DNA of 64,000 nt from Vishniacozyma victoriae (taxonomy: Eukaryota > Basidiomycota > Tremellomycetes > Tremellales > Bulleribasidiaceae), in NCBI GenBank assembly GCA_017654735.1, contig JADPYG010000090.1, forward strand, positions 682,001 through 746,000. The letters are read 5' to 3'. Of this stretch, positions 38,072-48,646 are shown piece after piece; the stretch's first letter is position 1; each line of letters opens with the position of its first letter. The notes beneath the pieces are model-generated. The model saw only the letters and a list, made by a program, of their open reading frames with translations, was not told where the DNA came from and ran no database searches. Made by a program: the position numbers and the translations under genes.

Positions 38072-40988
38072 ATGAGTCTATCAGGTAATCCCCCGACTTC
38101 TCAATCTCAACAACCACAACCACAACCATCACAATCACAACGAATCACTCGACAGAGTGGACCTTCCAATACAACGACTACGAACATAAACACAAACGAC
38201 AGTAGAGCAAGTAGTTCTAGTAGTACCACTACTGCGACTAGTAGATATACAGAAGGCGGATTTCCTGGTCCTGGTCCCGGTATCAATCATATACCTCCTA
38301 CACCCCTTCGAAACCCATTACCACCTATACGTATCCCCGAGCTCGATTCTCGACTATTCCCTTCTCATCATCAATATCAAGCATACCCCCAACGACCACA
38401 CCCATTACATCAATCCCTTTCTTCGCCTTTACTACCCGTAACAGGCGGCTTAGGGTCAGCAGATCCATATACCGGAACTCGACATCTTCCACATCCATTA
38501 TCTTCACCTGGACAATTGTATCCACCTGGATCAAGTACAGGTGGCCAGTACTTTAATCTATCCTCATCCACTTCATCGAGTCCCCTGTCCGATACTCGAG
38601 TACTTAGGTCTCCTCATCCGCCATTAACTGCGATCCTACATCCTTCGGAACGTTCGGCTTATCAACAGCAACCCTCTCATTTCCTCCAACAACAGCAACA
38701 GCTCTCCCATTTACAACAGCAACAGCTACAGGATCAACATAGGCAATTGCATCACTACCAGCAGGAACAGCTACATCACCAGCAATCCCATTCCCGTGGT
38801 CAGTCAAACCCATCTGGACACTATAATACCATCTCCCCTTTATACGAACAACACCCACACACAACCGCTCCTCCCCATTTACCTCCACTCGCCTCGCACT
38901 TACGATCATCTCCACCTCAAATCCCACCGCCATTACGATTCCATTACTCTGCAACTCCACCTACTCATTTACTTCAACGACCTTCATCCGCTCAATCACA
39001 AGGCAGTTCCACATCCCTCTCTCACGCTCAAACACGTTCGCAGTACTTTCCCGAATTCCTGATCCCAGCAATGCCGCCAAGACGTAAAGCCGCAGCACCA
39101 GCGGATAACGTTACCATGTCAACCACCCCGCAAACGATATCTTCAACTACCTCATCCCGCCCGCGAAAGAGTGCAAAAGGAAACGGATGGACGATGGAAC
39201 ATACCTACGACTCTGTAGGGCACAAGAAAGAGGTTATCGTGATTGATGATTCTCAAACCCCAGAACATCCACCTAGAAAGAGGACAAGGGCACAGGTAGC
39301 AGCGGAGAATGCTGCTATTGCTGCCGGGAGGGGACAGTCTGGGTATGCCAATGGGACCGGGCATGGATCCTCAAATGGACATTTGTACAATAACGGAGCT
39401 ACGGCACATAGTGTGGCTAGTACAAGTTCGGCTGGGAAAAAGAGAAAGGTTGATGAAGGCTCTGATCCTGCAAAGAAAAAGGGCAAGGTAGCTGTAAGTC
39501 ACTCTAAACTCTCTTGAGGATTAAGCTGATGAATAGGCCGAGACTGCATCGTATGCCCAGAAAGTGACAAAAGGCCCGCAAGTCCAACCTGTCCCCGCCA
39601 ACCAGACGAATACATGGGACGATGCAGAAGGTCACTATATTGTCAAACCGGACGATATCATCGGGCATAAGTGTATGTGCCCCTTGTGCACGTACAAAGC
39701 GATGCTGACGAGACAGACAAGATCGTCCGCCTCCTTGGCCAAGGGACATTCGGTAAAGTCGTCGAAGCTAGGAATGTCGAAAGTAGACGTAAAGTCGCCA
39801 TCAAAGTCATCAGAGCTGTCCAAAAGTATAGAGACGCTAGTAAGATTGAAATAAGAGTTTTAGAGACATTACGGCGGCACGATCCTGGGAATACAAAGTA
39901 CGTCCATGATACCATTATTAAGCTGACGATAGTCATTGTATTCATATGGACGAATACTTTGATCATCGCAATCACCCCTGTATCGTTTCCGAGTTGTATG
40001 GGATGAGTGTATTTGATTTCTTGAAACAGAATTCATTCTCGCCATTCCCAGAACGACATATCCAGGATTTCGCAAAGAGTCTACTGAAGAGTGTTGATTG
40101 TGAGTCCACTACTTATTCACCCTAGCACTGAACTGACAACAGTCCTACATCGGTTGAAATTGGTTCATACGGATTTGAAGCCAGAGAACATTTTACTGGT
40201 ATCGAATGAATCTAGATTAGCTGGACCGAGGGTATGTCCACCATTACCAGGAGGTCATGAATGACGCTGACTAGTCCAGAAGGCAGGTGCTAAATCCCGG
40301 GCTATCCTGAAGAATACCGACATCCGCCTCATCGATTTCGGAAGTGCAACATTCGAAAATGAATATCATTCATCAGTAGTTTCAACCCGTCATTATCGTG
40401 CTCCAGAGATCATCCTCGGTATGTCCCTTGCTGTTGTACAAGATCTAGCTCATGATTAGGCCTACCATGGTCATACCCCTGTGACATGTTTTCTATCGGT
40501 TGCATCCTCGTTGAATTCTACACCGGAGACGCCCTCTTCCAGACTCATGATAATCTGGAACATCTAGCTATGATGGAGGTAGTAATGGGTAAAATGCCTC
40601 AGAGAATGATCGATAAGGCCAGGTATGTCTCGAACCCCTCTACTAACAATAAGGTACTGATCGGCAGGGTCAAGAAACCTGAATTCTTTAAAGCGGGCAA
40701 GATCGATTTCCCAAACGCATCAGTCGGTCGATCATCACGGAAATACGTGAAATGTATGAAATCACTCGCTCAAATCATACCACCCACCAGCTCGCATAAT
40801 AAATTATTCCTAGATCTCATCGAGAGATTATTAGATTTCGACCCCGATACACGGATAACAGTTGATAAAGCACTCAGCCATCCTTATTTGAAGGTCGCAA
40901 CGGCTGAACCTCCCACCGCTACCGTAAGTCATCCCAGGCCGGAGGCCGTCGAGTCGTCCATGTCGGAGCTGACGAGTAGGATGTGTAA
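38072..40988 (+). CDS. KNS1: LAMMER (CLK/Kns1-type) dual-specificity protein kinase
   Basis: LAMMER kinases phosphorylate SR splicing factors and regulate growth and stress responses. The N-terminal 480 residues are disordered, with strong Gln/His/Ser/Pro bias ('[13 protein letters not shown]'). Kinase motifs follow: Gly loop '[12 protein letters not shown]', VAIK lysine 'KVAIKVIR', '[15 protein letters not shown]', catalytic loop '[14 protein letters not shown]', '[26 protein letters not shown]' and the family-defining '[11 protein letters not shown]'. All catalytic residues are present. The catalytic domain is spread over about nine exons. The last intron (about 40923-40979, branch GCTGAC, acceptor TAG) would end the protein '..PPTATDV' at 40986-40988. 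If it is retained, the frame continues 22 residues to 40992, giving an alternative tail. Confidence 0.93.
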
Positions 40989-40992
40989 ATAA

Positions 40993-41645
40993 CGAATATG
41001 TCCTTTTTCCACCTTCATGATTCATTACATTTACACATTCATTTTCTACGAGACGAGACGAGAATCAAGAGACGAGAGATGAGAGAGATAGATTGGATGG
41101 CATATGAATATAGTCGGGCTAGAATTGTCGAGAGAGATGAGTTGTCACGTAGAGGACGAATTTCCTTTAAATCAGATTATGCAGTGTCTATGCGACGTGT
41201 CATTTCCACTTCATCGAACACTGATCCTCACCGTAGCGTGCTGCAGTATTGCAGGGTCGACCTTCATTACTGTGTCGCTGTACTGTCCGCTGCAGACTCT
41301 GTTACATTTCGGAAGTGCAGTTTCAGACGAGAGGCCGCCGGGCAATCAGGATCGGATCATGATTGTCCTCGTAGACTGTCATCACGGCCCGATGGGTTTC
41401 CATGCGCATTAATCGTCCTTAACCCTCCTCTTGATATTGGGTGACCATCAGTCATAACGATGTTGTCCGATCCGGGAGCCATCAGTAATCACGTTGTTCT
41501 CCGTTCCACACCAAAACACCAAATCGAATGACATAGAGATGTTGAGTGGTTATGCATGCAAAGATACTATATGTCGAGAATTATTTCGTATGTGATAATC
41601 GACATCCACAAATTCTAACAAAGCAATTCAACTCTAAATGGTGAT
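40993..41645. other. Convergent intergenic region with GA-rich low complexity
   Basis: This is the 3' region of two convergent genes (LAMMER kinase and cytochrome c). A GA-rich run with repeated GAGAC/GAGAG units lies at about 41049-41091. The ORFs here lack family signals and are judged to be chance. Confidence 0.45.
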
Positions 41646-42604
41646 TTACTTGGTCTGATCATTAGCTCTTATTTTCAAACACTTGCAGCCCTGACGGGCG
41701 AATGGACGTACGGCCTCGGCGAGGTGGGTGATGAGGTCGTTCCTGTCCTTTGCCTTCTTCAAACCAGCGAAAGCCATCTTGGTTCCTGGGATGTACTGTC
41801 AAGTCAGTGATGTTCTGTGCTGAATGATTGGGGTGATGACGCGATGGAAACAGCGCTAGGTGAGATGATCGGGGAGAGGTCGCTCCTGATCTCTCAACTA
41901 GCCCACCACAATCATGTCCACGGCGAGCTAGCCCACCACAATCATGTCCACGGCGAGCGATCCTGTGAGAAGGACCGCTACTACGCCACCAGATCGATCC
42001 TGTCCGCGATCGAGGCAAACGATGTGGATGTGCGAAAGATGGAATTCAGCTCACCTTCTTGGGGTTCTCGAGGTACTCGAACAAAGTGTCGTTGTCCTGT
42101 ATATCAGTCAAAGCTCTGTGAGGTCAATATAAAGTGACTAACCCAAGTAACACCCTTGTTAACGTTGGCGGCAGTGTAAGAGAAACCCTCGACCTGTCCA
42201 GACTTTCGTCCGAAAAGACCGTGGAGGTTGGGTCCGACCTTGTTGGGCTCACCGGCACCTAGGGTGTGGCACTGGGCACATCGGGTCTGATATCAGTTAG
42301 ATTCTCGATTTTTGATTGATTTTTCAAAATCGATGGATTGATCTTCGATCTGTGCTTGACGCGCAAATAGGGAGCCGATCTGGTTGGGGGATGGGGCAAA
42401 TGAATGGGAGGACATACCTTGAAAAGGGAAGCTCCCTTGGTAGCGTCACCTAATGATGTTAGCTTCGATCGGTACAGGAATCGCAAGCCACGCCGCAATG
42501 TTGATCGATATTTTGCGGCGGGGCGATATCGGTATGGATGGCAATGCCGGCGTTGCGGCTGTGGGTGATGAATACTTACCTGCAGAGTATTTGTCACCGG
42601 CCAT
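41646..42604 (-). CDS. CYC1: Cytochrome c
   Basis: This is the mobile electron carrier between complexes III and IV in the mitochondrial intermembrane space. Five introns are removed to give about 108 residues: '[19 protein letters not shown]', then haem site '[10 protein letters not shown]' (CxxCH), '[20 protein letters not shown]', '[13 protein letters not shown]', '[19 protein letters not shown]' with the Met ligand, '[21 protein letters not shown]'. The last three codons (ACC AAG TAA) lie on a separate tiny exon at 41646 and up. Start ATG is at 42604. One intron (41796-42054) is 259 nt, several times the local norm, and contains a tandem duplication. It converges on the LAMMER kinase. Confidence 0.96.
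41898..41957. repeat. Perfect 30-bp tandem duplication in a CYC1 intron
   Basis: The unit beginning CTAGCCCACCACAATC is present twice head to tail (41898-41927 and 41928-41957), identical over 30 bp. It lies inside the unusually long CYC1 intron 41796-42054 and does not affect coding sequence. Confidence 0.9.
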
Positions 42605-42901
42605 TTTGATTAATGTATATGGGATATGAGTTTAAGGAATAGGTAATAGAAGTTGATGAACACCTAATACGTGGTCTATAACGTTTTGTGTCTCTGTGTA
42701 ACCTGATTCCGGTCCTGCCCGATGCAGCCAATAACAGAGTGTTCTTTCAAAATATATTTGATCCCGCTCCGTTCCGGCTGGTGCCTATGTTGACCACGTG
42801 TAAGGGATAAGTAGGCGTGTCTGTGAGTGTGTAGGGTAGGAGAATCGATTAACTGACAATTGACGAGAGTCTTTACCTTATACATATCCAAGCATCTAAC
42901 A

Positions 42902-43358
42902 ATGGTAATTCTCCCTTTACACTTCTACTATAGCTAGAGCTAACAATACAGGGAGGAGGCGTATGTCCACTCATATTCCTACTGTCCAAGTAAACACTAA
43001 CAACCAGGGCCAATACCCATTCCCAAAAGAAGTATGGAGTCCATCAGGAGGATGGTGGTCCAGACCCGCAAACTGGAGGAGTAACACTATCGTCGCACTT
43101 GCCGGGATCGGACTAGCTACATTCGGTGTATGGAGAATCAGTGCTAGGAACGAGGTATGTTACTCTCGTCAAGAATAGGGCAGGAAGCTGACGAGGATAG
43201 GTTAGACATATCGCTCCTACTCATGCTATTCCATCTCAACGTGTAAGTCGGAGGGAGGTGTTAGCGTATGGATCGCTACATGGCGTGGGGCGTAACGAGC
43301 TGTACTGATGAATAGTGGTCACCACAGGCAAAAGAGCTGGGCGTACGTGTGGAGTAGA
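42902..43358 (+). CDS. Small Trp-rich single-pass membrane protein, possibly mitochondrial
   Basis: I cannot name this gene. Five exons give about 80 residues: M, then GGG on a 9-nt micro-exon (42952-42960), then 'QYPFPKEVWSPSGGWWSRPANW', 'RSNTIVALAGIGLATFGVW' (one membrane helix), 'RISARNEVRHIAPTHAIPSQ', 'RWSPQAKELGVRVE'. The first intron follows the ATG directly. The size, N-terminal 'PKxVWSPxGGWW' motif and single helix are like the accessory subunits of respiratory complexes in fungi. The neighbouring cytochrome c gene is divergent over about 300 bp, but this is only suggestive. The many in-frame, consensus splice sites make a real gene likely despite the short exons. Confidence 0.75.
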
Positions 43359-43615
43359 TTGGACGAATGGCGGAGATTGGGGGATGTTTAGAGAGAGCAG
43401 GAGACAGGAGGCAATGTACGATGCATCACATGACTCGGAATGCTTTATGGTGTGTACGTGGTGACTTGTCGCCTGTGGTCGACACAGACTAGGCTACCCT
43501 CGAAATCATCAGGTCTAATCGTATCTTCTGTCGTGACTTATGGACAACACGATCAATTTAGAGGGAGATGGGCCATACTTTCATGCCCAGCGATATGTCA
43601 TTCACCACTCTGGAA

Positions 43616-44590
43616 TCATCGTGGAACTCTACCATCGAATCCTTCCTCGGGCAATATCCCCTCTCTACAAATCAGCAAAGACCAAGTAAATTGAAAGACA
43701 ACTGACCTCCTCAATAACCCCTCCAGATCCCCCTCTCCAATCTCCCAATCGACCCTAATCCAATTCCTCTCAAGTTCCCCATCTTTATAAACTAGCATAG
43801 TAGGCAAGACGTCGGGGTCTGCTTCCACTTCTTCCTCTTCCTCATCATCGTCCTCGTCGTGGTGTTCGGTACGTGGTCGGGAGGAGGGTAAGAGTGAGAA
43901 ATGGACTGTTGTTGCCCGGGCTCGTAATAATGTTATTGGGATGCTTGACGTCGAGAGTGTAGTGGAGAGTGTAGTCATTTCTTGTAGCAGTGTTTGACAG
44001 CGTTGTATTTCCTAAATAATCAGCATTCCGCATCTAGCGACCATCTAGCCTTTACTGGCCGACAAGTGTACCAAAGAGAGACTCACAGGTTCATATATCA
44101 AAACACAAACCCACCCCTCCCTCTCAACAGCACTTACAAACCCCTCCTTCCCAACCTCCCGTAGTCCCTTCCGAGCCTTCATCTCCTCAATCCTCCCCTT
44201 TCTCCACTCCTCAATCCCATCCCCTTGGTCCTTTTCCTTCGCACGCAAATCATCCTCTTCTTTCCAGGTATTTCCAACAATAGTCATCTTTTCCATTCTC
44301 TCCTTCAGTCCCTCCCTCTCCCTCTTCTCCTTAGATTGGGTTGAACGGGTATGTGCTTTCTTATCGTTTAAAACACCTTTGATACCCGTCTGTGCGCCTT
44401 TTGCGTGGATCTCATCTTGTTCTATTAATGCGTCCTGACTCTCTCCTGCCGTAGCATTGGGGTGGTAGTCTTCGGAATCGGGTTCTGAGCCAGAATCAGA
44501 GGGTTCAGGTGTCCCACTTCGTTCCGCAGGGCGGTAATTGTCTTTGAACAGTGCGCCGGATAGGGCTGCTTCTTCCAATGCGTCTGGCAT
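43616..44590 (-). CDS. PLP1: Phosducin-like protein (PLP1/BDM-1 type)
   Basis: Phosducin-like proteins have a thioredoxin fold and, with the CCT chaperonin, help assemble G-protein beta-gamma dimers. The N-terminal half is charged and helical ('GIKGVLNDKKAHTRSTQ', 'EGLKERMEKMTIVGN'). The thioredoxin-like half has 'GWVCVLIYEPEIQRCQTLLQ', an acidic loop ('HHDEDDDEEEEEVEADPD'), 'VLPTMLVYKDGELERNWIRV' and 'DLEGLLRREGILPEE', matching the phosducin 'LPTLLVYK.GEL' and 'GLLPE' signatures. The last intron (43665-43706, 42 nt, donor GTCAGT) is stop-free and a multiple of three. Removing it restores the conserved 'LL..-EGILPEE' junction. The enlarged acidic loop is unusual. The start at 44590 is the first ATG. 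Confidence 0.85.
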
Positions 44591-44874
44591 AGTGGCAGGG
44601 GTTGACTAAGTAGAATCAAGCGTTGAGCCGCTATGTAAAGATGATCGACGAGGTCGACGTGGGGTAATTAAGGTGATTGAGAGTGGGAATGGGAATGACA
44701 GAAAGTTGAGCTTGTACTAAATGCCAAGACCCAAGTGATCGACGCGGCAGAAGTCCTTTTGTTCTCTAACCTCAGAACATGCATCATCTCGAAATCCCTC
44801 TATTCAAGGAAATGACCAGGAATGCAAGATGCATAGTATGTGAGATATACAACTGGGAGAATGAATGATCTACG

Positions 44875-47800
44875 CTACATCTGCCCAAACCCTTGTCCGC
44901 CGTTCACATTTGGATTTGGAGCCGGATTGGGATTCCCTAGATTCTCACCCACCCCTCCTCCATTCATGGGCATATTGTTCAGGCCCTCAAAATACGTCTA
45001 CTCATCAGCTCCGCTCTTCCGCTTGCTCTCATCATCGATTCCTGGAGTGAGGAAAAGATTGAACAAGACTCACATTCCATTCTCCCCAATTGAATTGATT
45101 TATCGGTAACCCTTCCAGTAAACTAGCATCAAACCCGCCTGAATTGGTCGAATCCATAAACAACTACCCTGTCAGTCTCTTCCCATCTTCTGAAAGAAAA
45201 TGACTTACATCCTGTTGCCCTCCACCTCCCATTTGTAGATTCGGATCAATTGGAATACCAACATCATTAATATTCGGATTAACATTTGTCGTATTCTGCA
45301 TCCCTTGTAGAGTATCTTGATCTGCAATATTGAAATCGGTTCGATTGGGCGTCATCACCCCACTTCCAGTTCCTGTACCAGTACCACTGGCATTCCCACT
45401 ATTATACCCATTGGTATGAAGTGCAGTCTGATCAAGTGTCCCCCTCGCCCTACTTGGGAATTCCTCCTTTAAGACCTGATCCCCCTGAGGTAGACCCGAT
45501 TGTAACATCTCATCTCTTGATGATGTTACCCAGATCCCACCTCCTGGTTTACTCGTATCAGGGACAAATACTGAATTTCCATATTTCTCCCTCATCCTCA
45601 CTCCGGCAGTCGGATTTACGTTGTTTGGTCTATCGCTTTGTTCAGAAAGATTCGTCTTTAGGGCTGCTTCGTATAACAGTGATGTCGTTTCGCAAGTCTT
45701 TCTGCGGATACTCATTTGATCTGGAATCAGCATGCATCCGTCACTCATTTGAGGAGACATACCAGGCTGTACGATCCGTTCCCACTCTGACGCAACTTCC
45801 TTAGCAACCTTCAAAGCATCAAGAGCAGCCGGATCCATCCGCCTCACCCACGTATGATATTGGATCAAAGCAGCTGAAGTAGCTGTATATGGGTAAATGA
45901 ATAACGAATCCAAAACGACGTTATTATGAGATAACCAATCGATTGATTCTTTCGACCATTGAACTAGTTTGGACCATTGTTCCGTCTTGAGTTGAACAGT
46001 GATTTGCGGTGGGAGTGTATGGGTTATACGCATGAATACTCGCCAGAATAGGAATTGGAGGGCACAGTGGCCCAAGTGCAGGAGGCCTGGGGGTTAGCGA
46101 CGTGTTCGAAGTAGTCGTTGCGGGAAACAGGAATAACTGGAGGGAGTGGTAAGGGATGAACAGTGTGAGGCGGGTACTCACCGGCATTATGAGAACTTCC
46201 TGGACCTTTATACCTCAACTGTTCCGGTAAATCCCTTAACCAACCATCAAAGTCCGCCAGCAACGTCTCCAACTGTTCATCTGTAGCATGTTTCAATCCA
46301 GTAGGTGAATAAATCGTCTTCAAAACCCTTCCAACAAGGATACACAATTTCAGATGTTCCCCCAAACTCATGGAACTTTCCTCAACAGGCCAGTTTGCAG
46401 GATCCATGTCCGGTACAACTTCATACGGGGCGGGTAGTAGGACATCGCAATCGCATAAATCCACTAGTAGAGGTGTTCCGAGAGCGGCGCCGTACCATCT
46501 ATCGAAAATTACACATGCTGCCCATACTCGTCTGCGGAGTTCGACTTGGACGAGATCCTGGGCTGTTTTGGCTTGAAGGTTGGATTCTCGATGAAGACCT
46601 AGATCTTGGGCCATTCGAATAGCAGTCCCCATACGTATAAGGGATGCACTAGCGGTAGCGGCTGTAGGTTGGGCGTGCAAGTCACCCGCTTGACCTAGAA
46701 GCAACTGTATATCAGCCTCCCGTTCGGCCTGACATTCGGAAGGACGGACCAAGGCCTGGACATGCTCAAACCTGGCATCACTCAGAATATCATTCGACCT
46801 CAACAACCCATTGATCACCCCTCTCACCCCCGCAAACACTTCCCGAGGAAAATGTCGCATGGTAGCAGCTAGCCCACAGATCGAATACAGTAGAAGAGGG
46901 CTCGGATTCGCTTTAGCAGTAAAATCCGCTTTACTAACCACCGGAAACAACGGTGCCAAGTGTTCAAAATACGCATTCACAAGAAGCGAGATTGTATGTG
47001 CCGATAAAATTGGTCGATTCAAACGGTTGTGCGCTCGAGAGGGATCGTCGGGGTCTGCGTCTGCATATCCTGTTGCTGTGGGTGGGGCGTTTACGCGGAT
47101 TAAGCCATTTCCATCTTCTGATATTTCCCATTTATTGTGGTTCCTGAGATCGTATGCTTCGGATGTACTTGCGGGCAGGGCGGTATGGAGTAGGAATGAT
47201 AGTGATGTAGGACCTGGAGATTGTCAGTATTCGATAGATATTTCATCTTGAAATTCTGGGTGGACATACCTTCCAAACGAGCAGGAACCTCCTGTGGACG
47301 ACCTGGACTTCTGGTAATTGCACGGCTCTCGGGAGCGGGCTCCTCTGTTCAATCAGCGCCTTCAGGCCTGGAGAAGGGAAGAAGTGACTCACCGGCCTGT
47401 TTCTTCTTCTTAAACCTAGTTTCCGTTATAGGTAGGAAGAAAGTACATTCCAGAGAATACTGTTTACAGTGCGCACACAACGCTTCTCGTCCCATAGCTT
47501 CCTCTGGTGATAGGATATCGCATCTGATCTTCTTTGTTCTCTGCCCATTAGCCCATTTCATCTTTCGTCACGGTAACGACTATCTTTCGTCACGGCAAAC
47601 GGTAAAGACTGAGAGACTCACACAGGCATCACAGGCTCTTCCCGTTTTCGTCCTTTTCTCCTTTTCCTTCTCCGTCTCCCCAGGACTTCCCTTTTTCCTC
47701 TTCTTCTTTCCTCCAGTCCCAGTCCCAGATCCAGGCGTCTTGCTCTCAGCCGCATCAGCTTGAGTAGAGAATGAAAGTCGACCTGTACTACCCATAGTAT

Positions 47801-48056
47801 CCCTCCTAGGTGTTTGACCATGGTACGAAGAAGAAGAGGGACCAGCAGGATATCCCTCAGGGGGAACATACCACCCACTCCCACTAGCAGCTCCATCTTC
47901 ATACCCTTCCCAACCAGCTTGAGGTGGGGGCGGGGGGTATGGGTAATTCGGCATAACCCCTCCGGAAGGTTGGATCGGCGATTCGTAAACTACCCCAGGA
48001 GGTGGGCGGTGGAGTGGAACAGACCACGATGGGGAACTTGGTGTTTGGCCTGACAT
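44875..48056 (-). CDS. Zn2Cys6 fungal-specific transcription factor
   Basis: The N-terminal 140 residues are Pro/Gly/Ser-rich, then a basic run 'GGKKKRKKG' precedes the binuclear zinc cluster. Its six Cys are split by an intron after the second: 'RACDAC' then 'RTKKIRCDIL', 'EALCAHCKQYSLECTFF'. The loop between Cys3 and Cys4 is 14 residues, longer than in Gal4. Next is a fungal_trans regulatory domain ('LVNAYFEHLAPLFPVVSKADF', 'SLIRMGTAIRMAQDLGLHRE', 'ELRRRVWAACVIFDRWYGAALGTPLLV'). The C-terminus is Asn/Gly-rich with an acidic-aromatic patch 'INQFNWGEWNTYFEG' that could activate. The target pathway cannot be told from sequence. The start at 48056 gives 'MSGQTPSSPSW'; an upstream in-frame ATG at 48176 is possible but its extension looks like UTR. 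Confidence 0.88.
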
Positions 48057-48646
48057 CCCGCAGAGGAAGTGGACGAGTAATGTGGAGGTGATGTCGATGC
48101 CGAGCTGCCGAGTGTCTTGTCCTTGAAGCGAGGTACGGCAACGATGAATTGATGTGTCTTGGTGCCTTTGTTTCACGTGAGGGCAGAGGTGAAACGCGTT
48201 CAGATGCCGAATTCGATCACAAGCCGATGAATGTGCGAAGCTAGTTCTTGATTCTGCCTAATTGACAAGTAGTGAGATAGGCTTAAATTGATAGGGCGGT
48301 GTAAGTCTTCACATTGGACACAGGGATAAGTTAACGAGATCTCGTCGGATCGACTTCGGTGTATGTAAAATCGTCATCGAGATCTGGAAAATCACCTGTT
48401 CTCATGCTTGCCTTTTCGATTGAACCATATCATACTGAATGCGTGTCTTTCCACAACGACCAATGCTCGACGCTCAGGTATGCCCAAGGTAGACTACTAT
48501 ACATGCAAGCGTAAACCTAGAATAGAGATGTGTCTCAACTGCGACTGCCCAATGCCTGCTCCTTATATCATCTCCCTCGAGCGTTTAAAGCTTCTTCTCG
48601 GCGTACTCCTTACCGGCCCATCTACTAATCAGTAATCATTCCCGAC
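48057..48646. other. Intergenic, no feature recognised
   Basis: This 590-bp region is upstream of the Zn2Cys6 factor and downstream of the OM14-like gene. A + strand ORF at 48408-48635 has no splice support or family similarity and is treated as chance. Confidence 0.4.

Noticed and set aside
47554..47600. Short direct repeat CTTTCGTCACGG in the zinc-cluster intron
   Set aside because: It is two 12-bp copies only, inside an intron, with no sign of a mobile element or function.
48408..48635. Small + strand ORF between the Zn2Cys6 and OM14-like genes
   Set aside because: There is no homology or splice evidence, and it lies in the expected promoter/3' UTR space.
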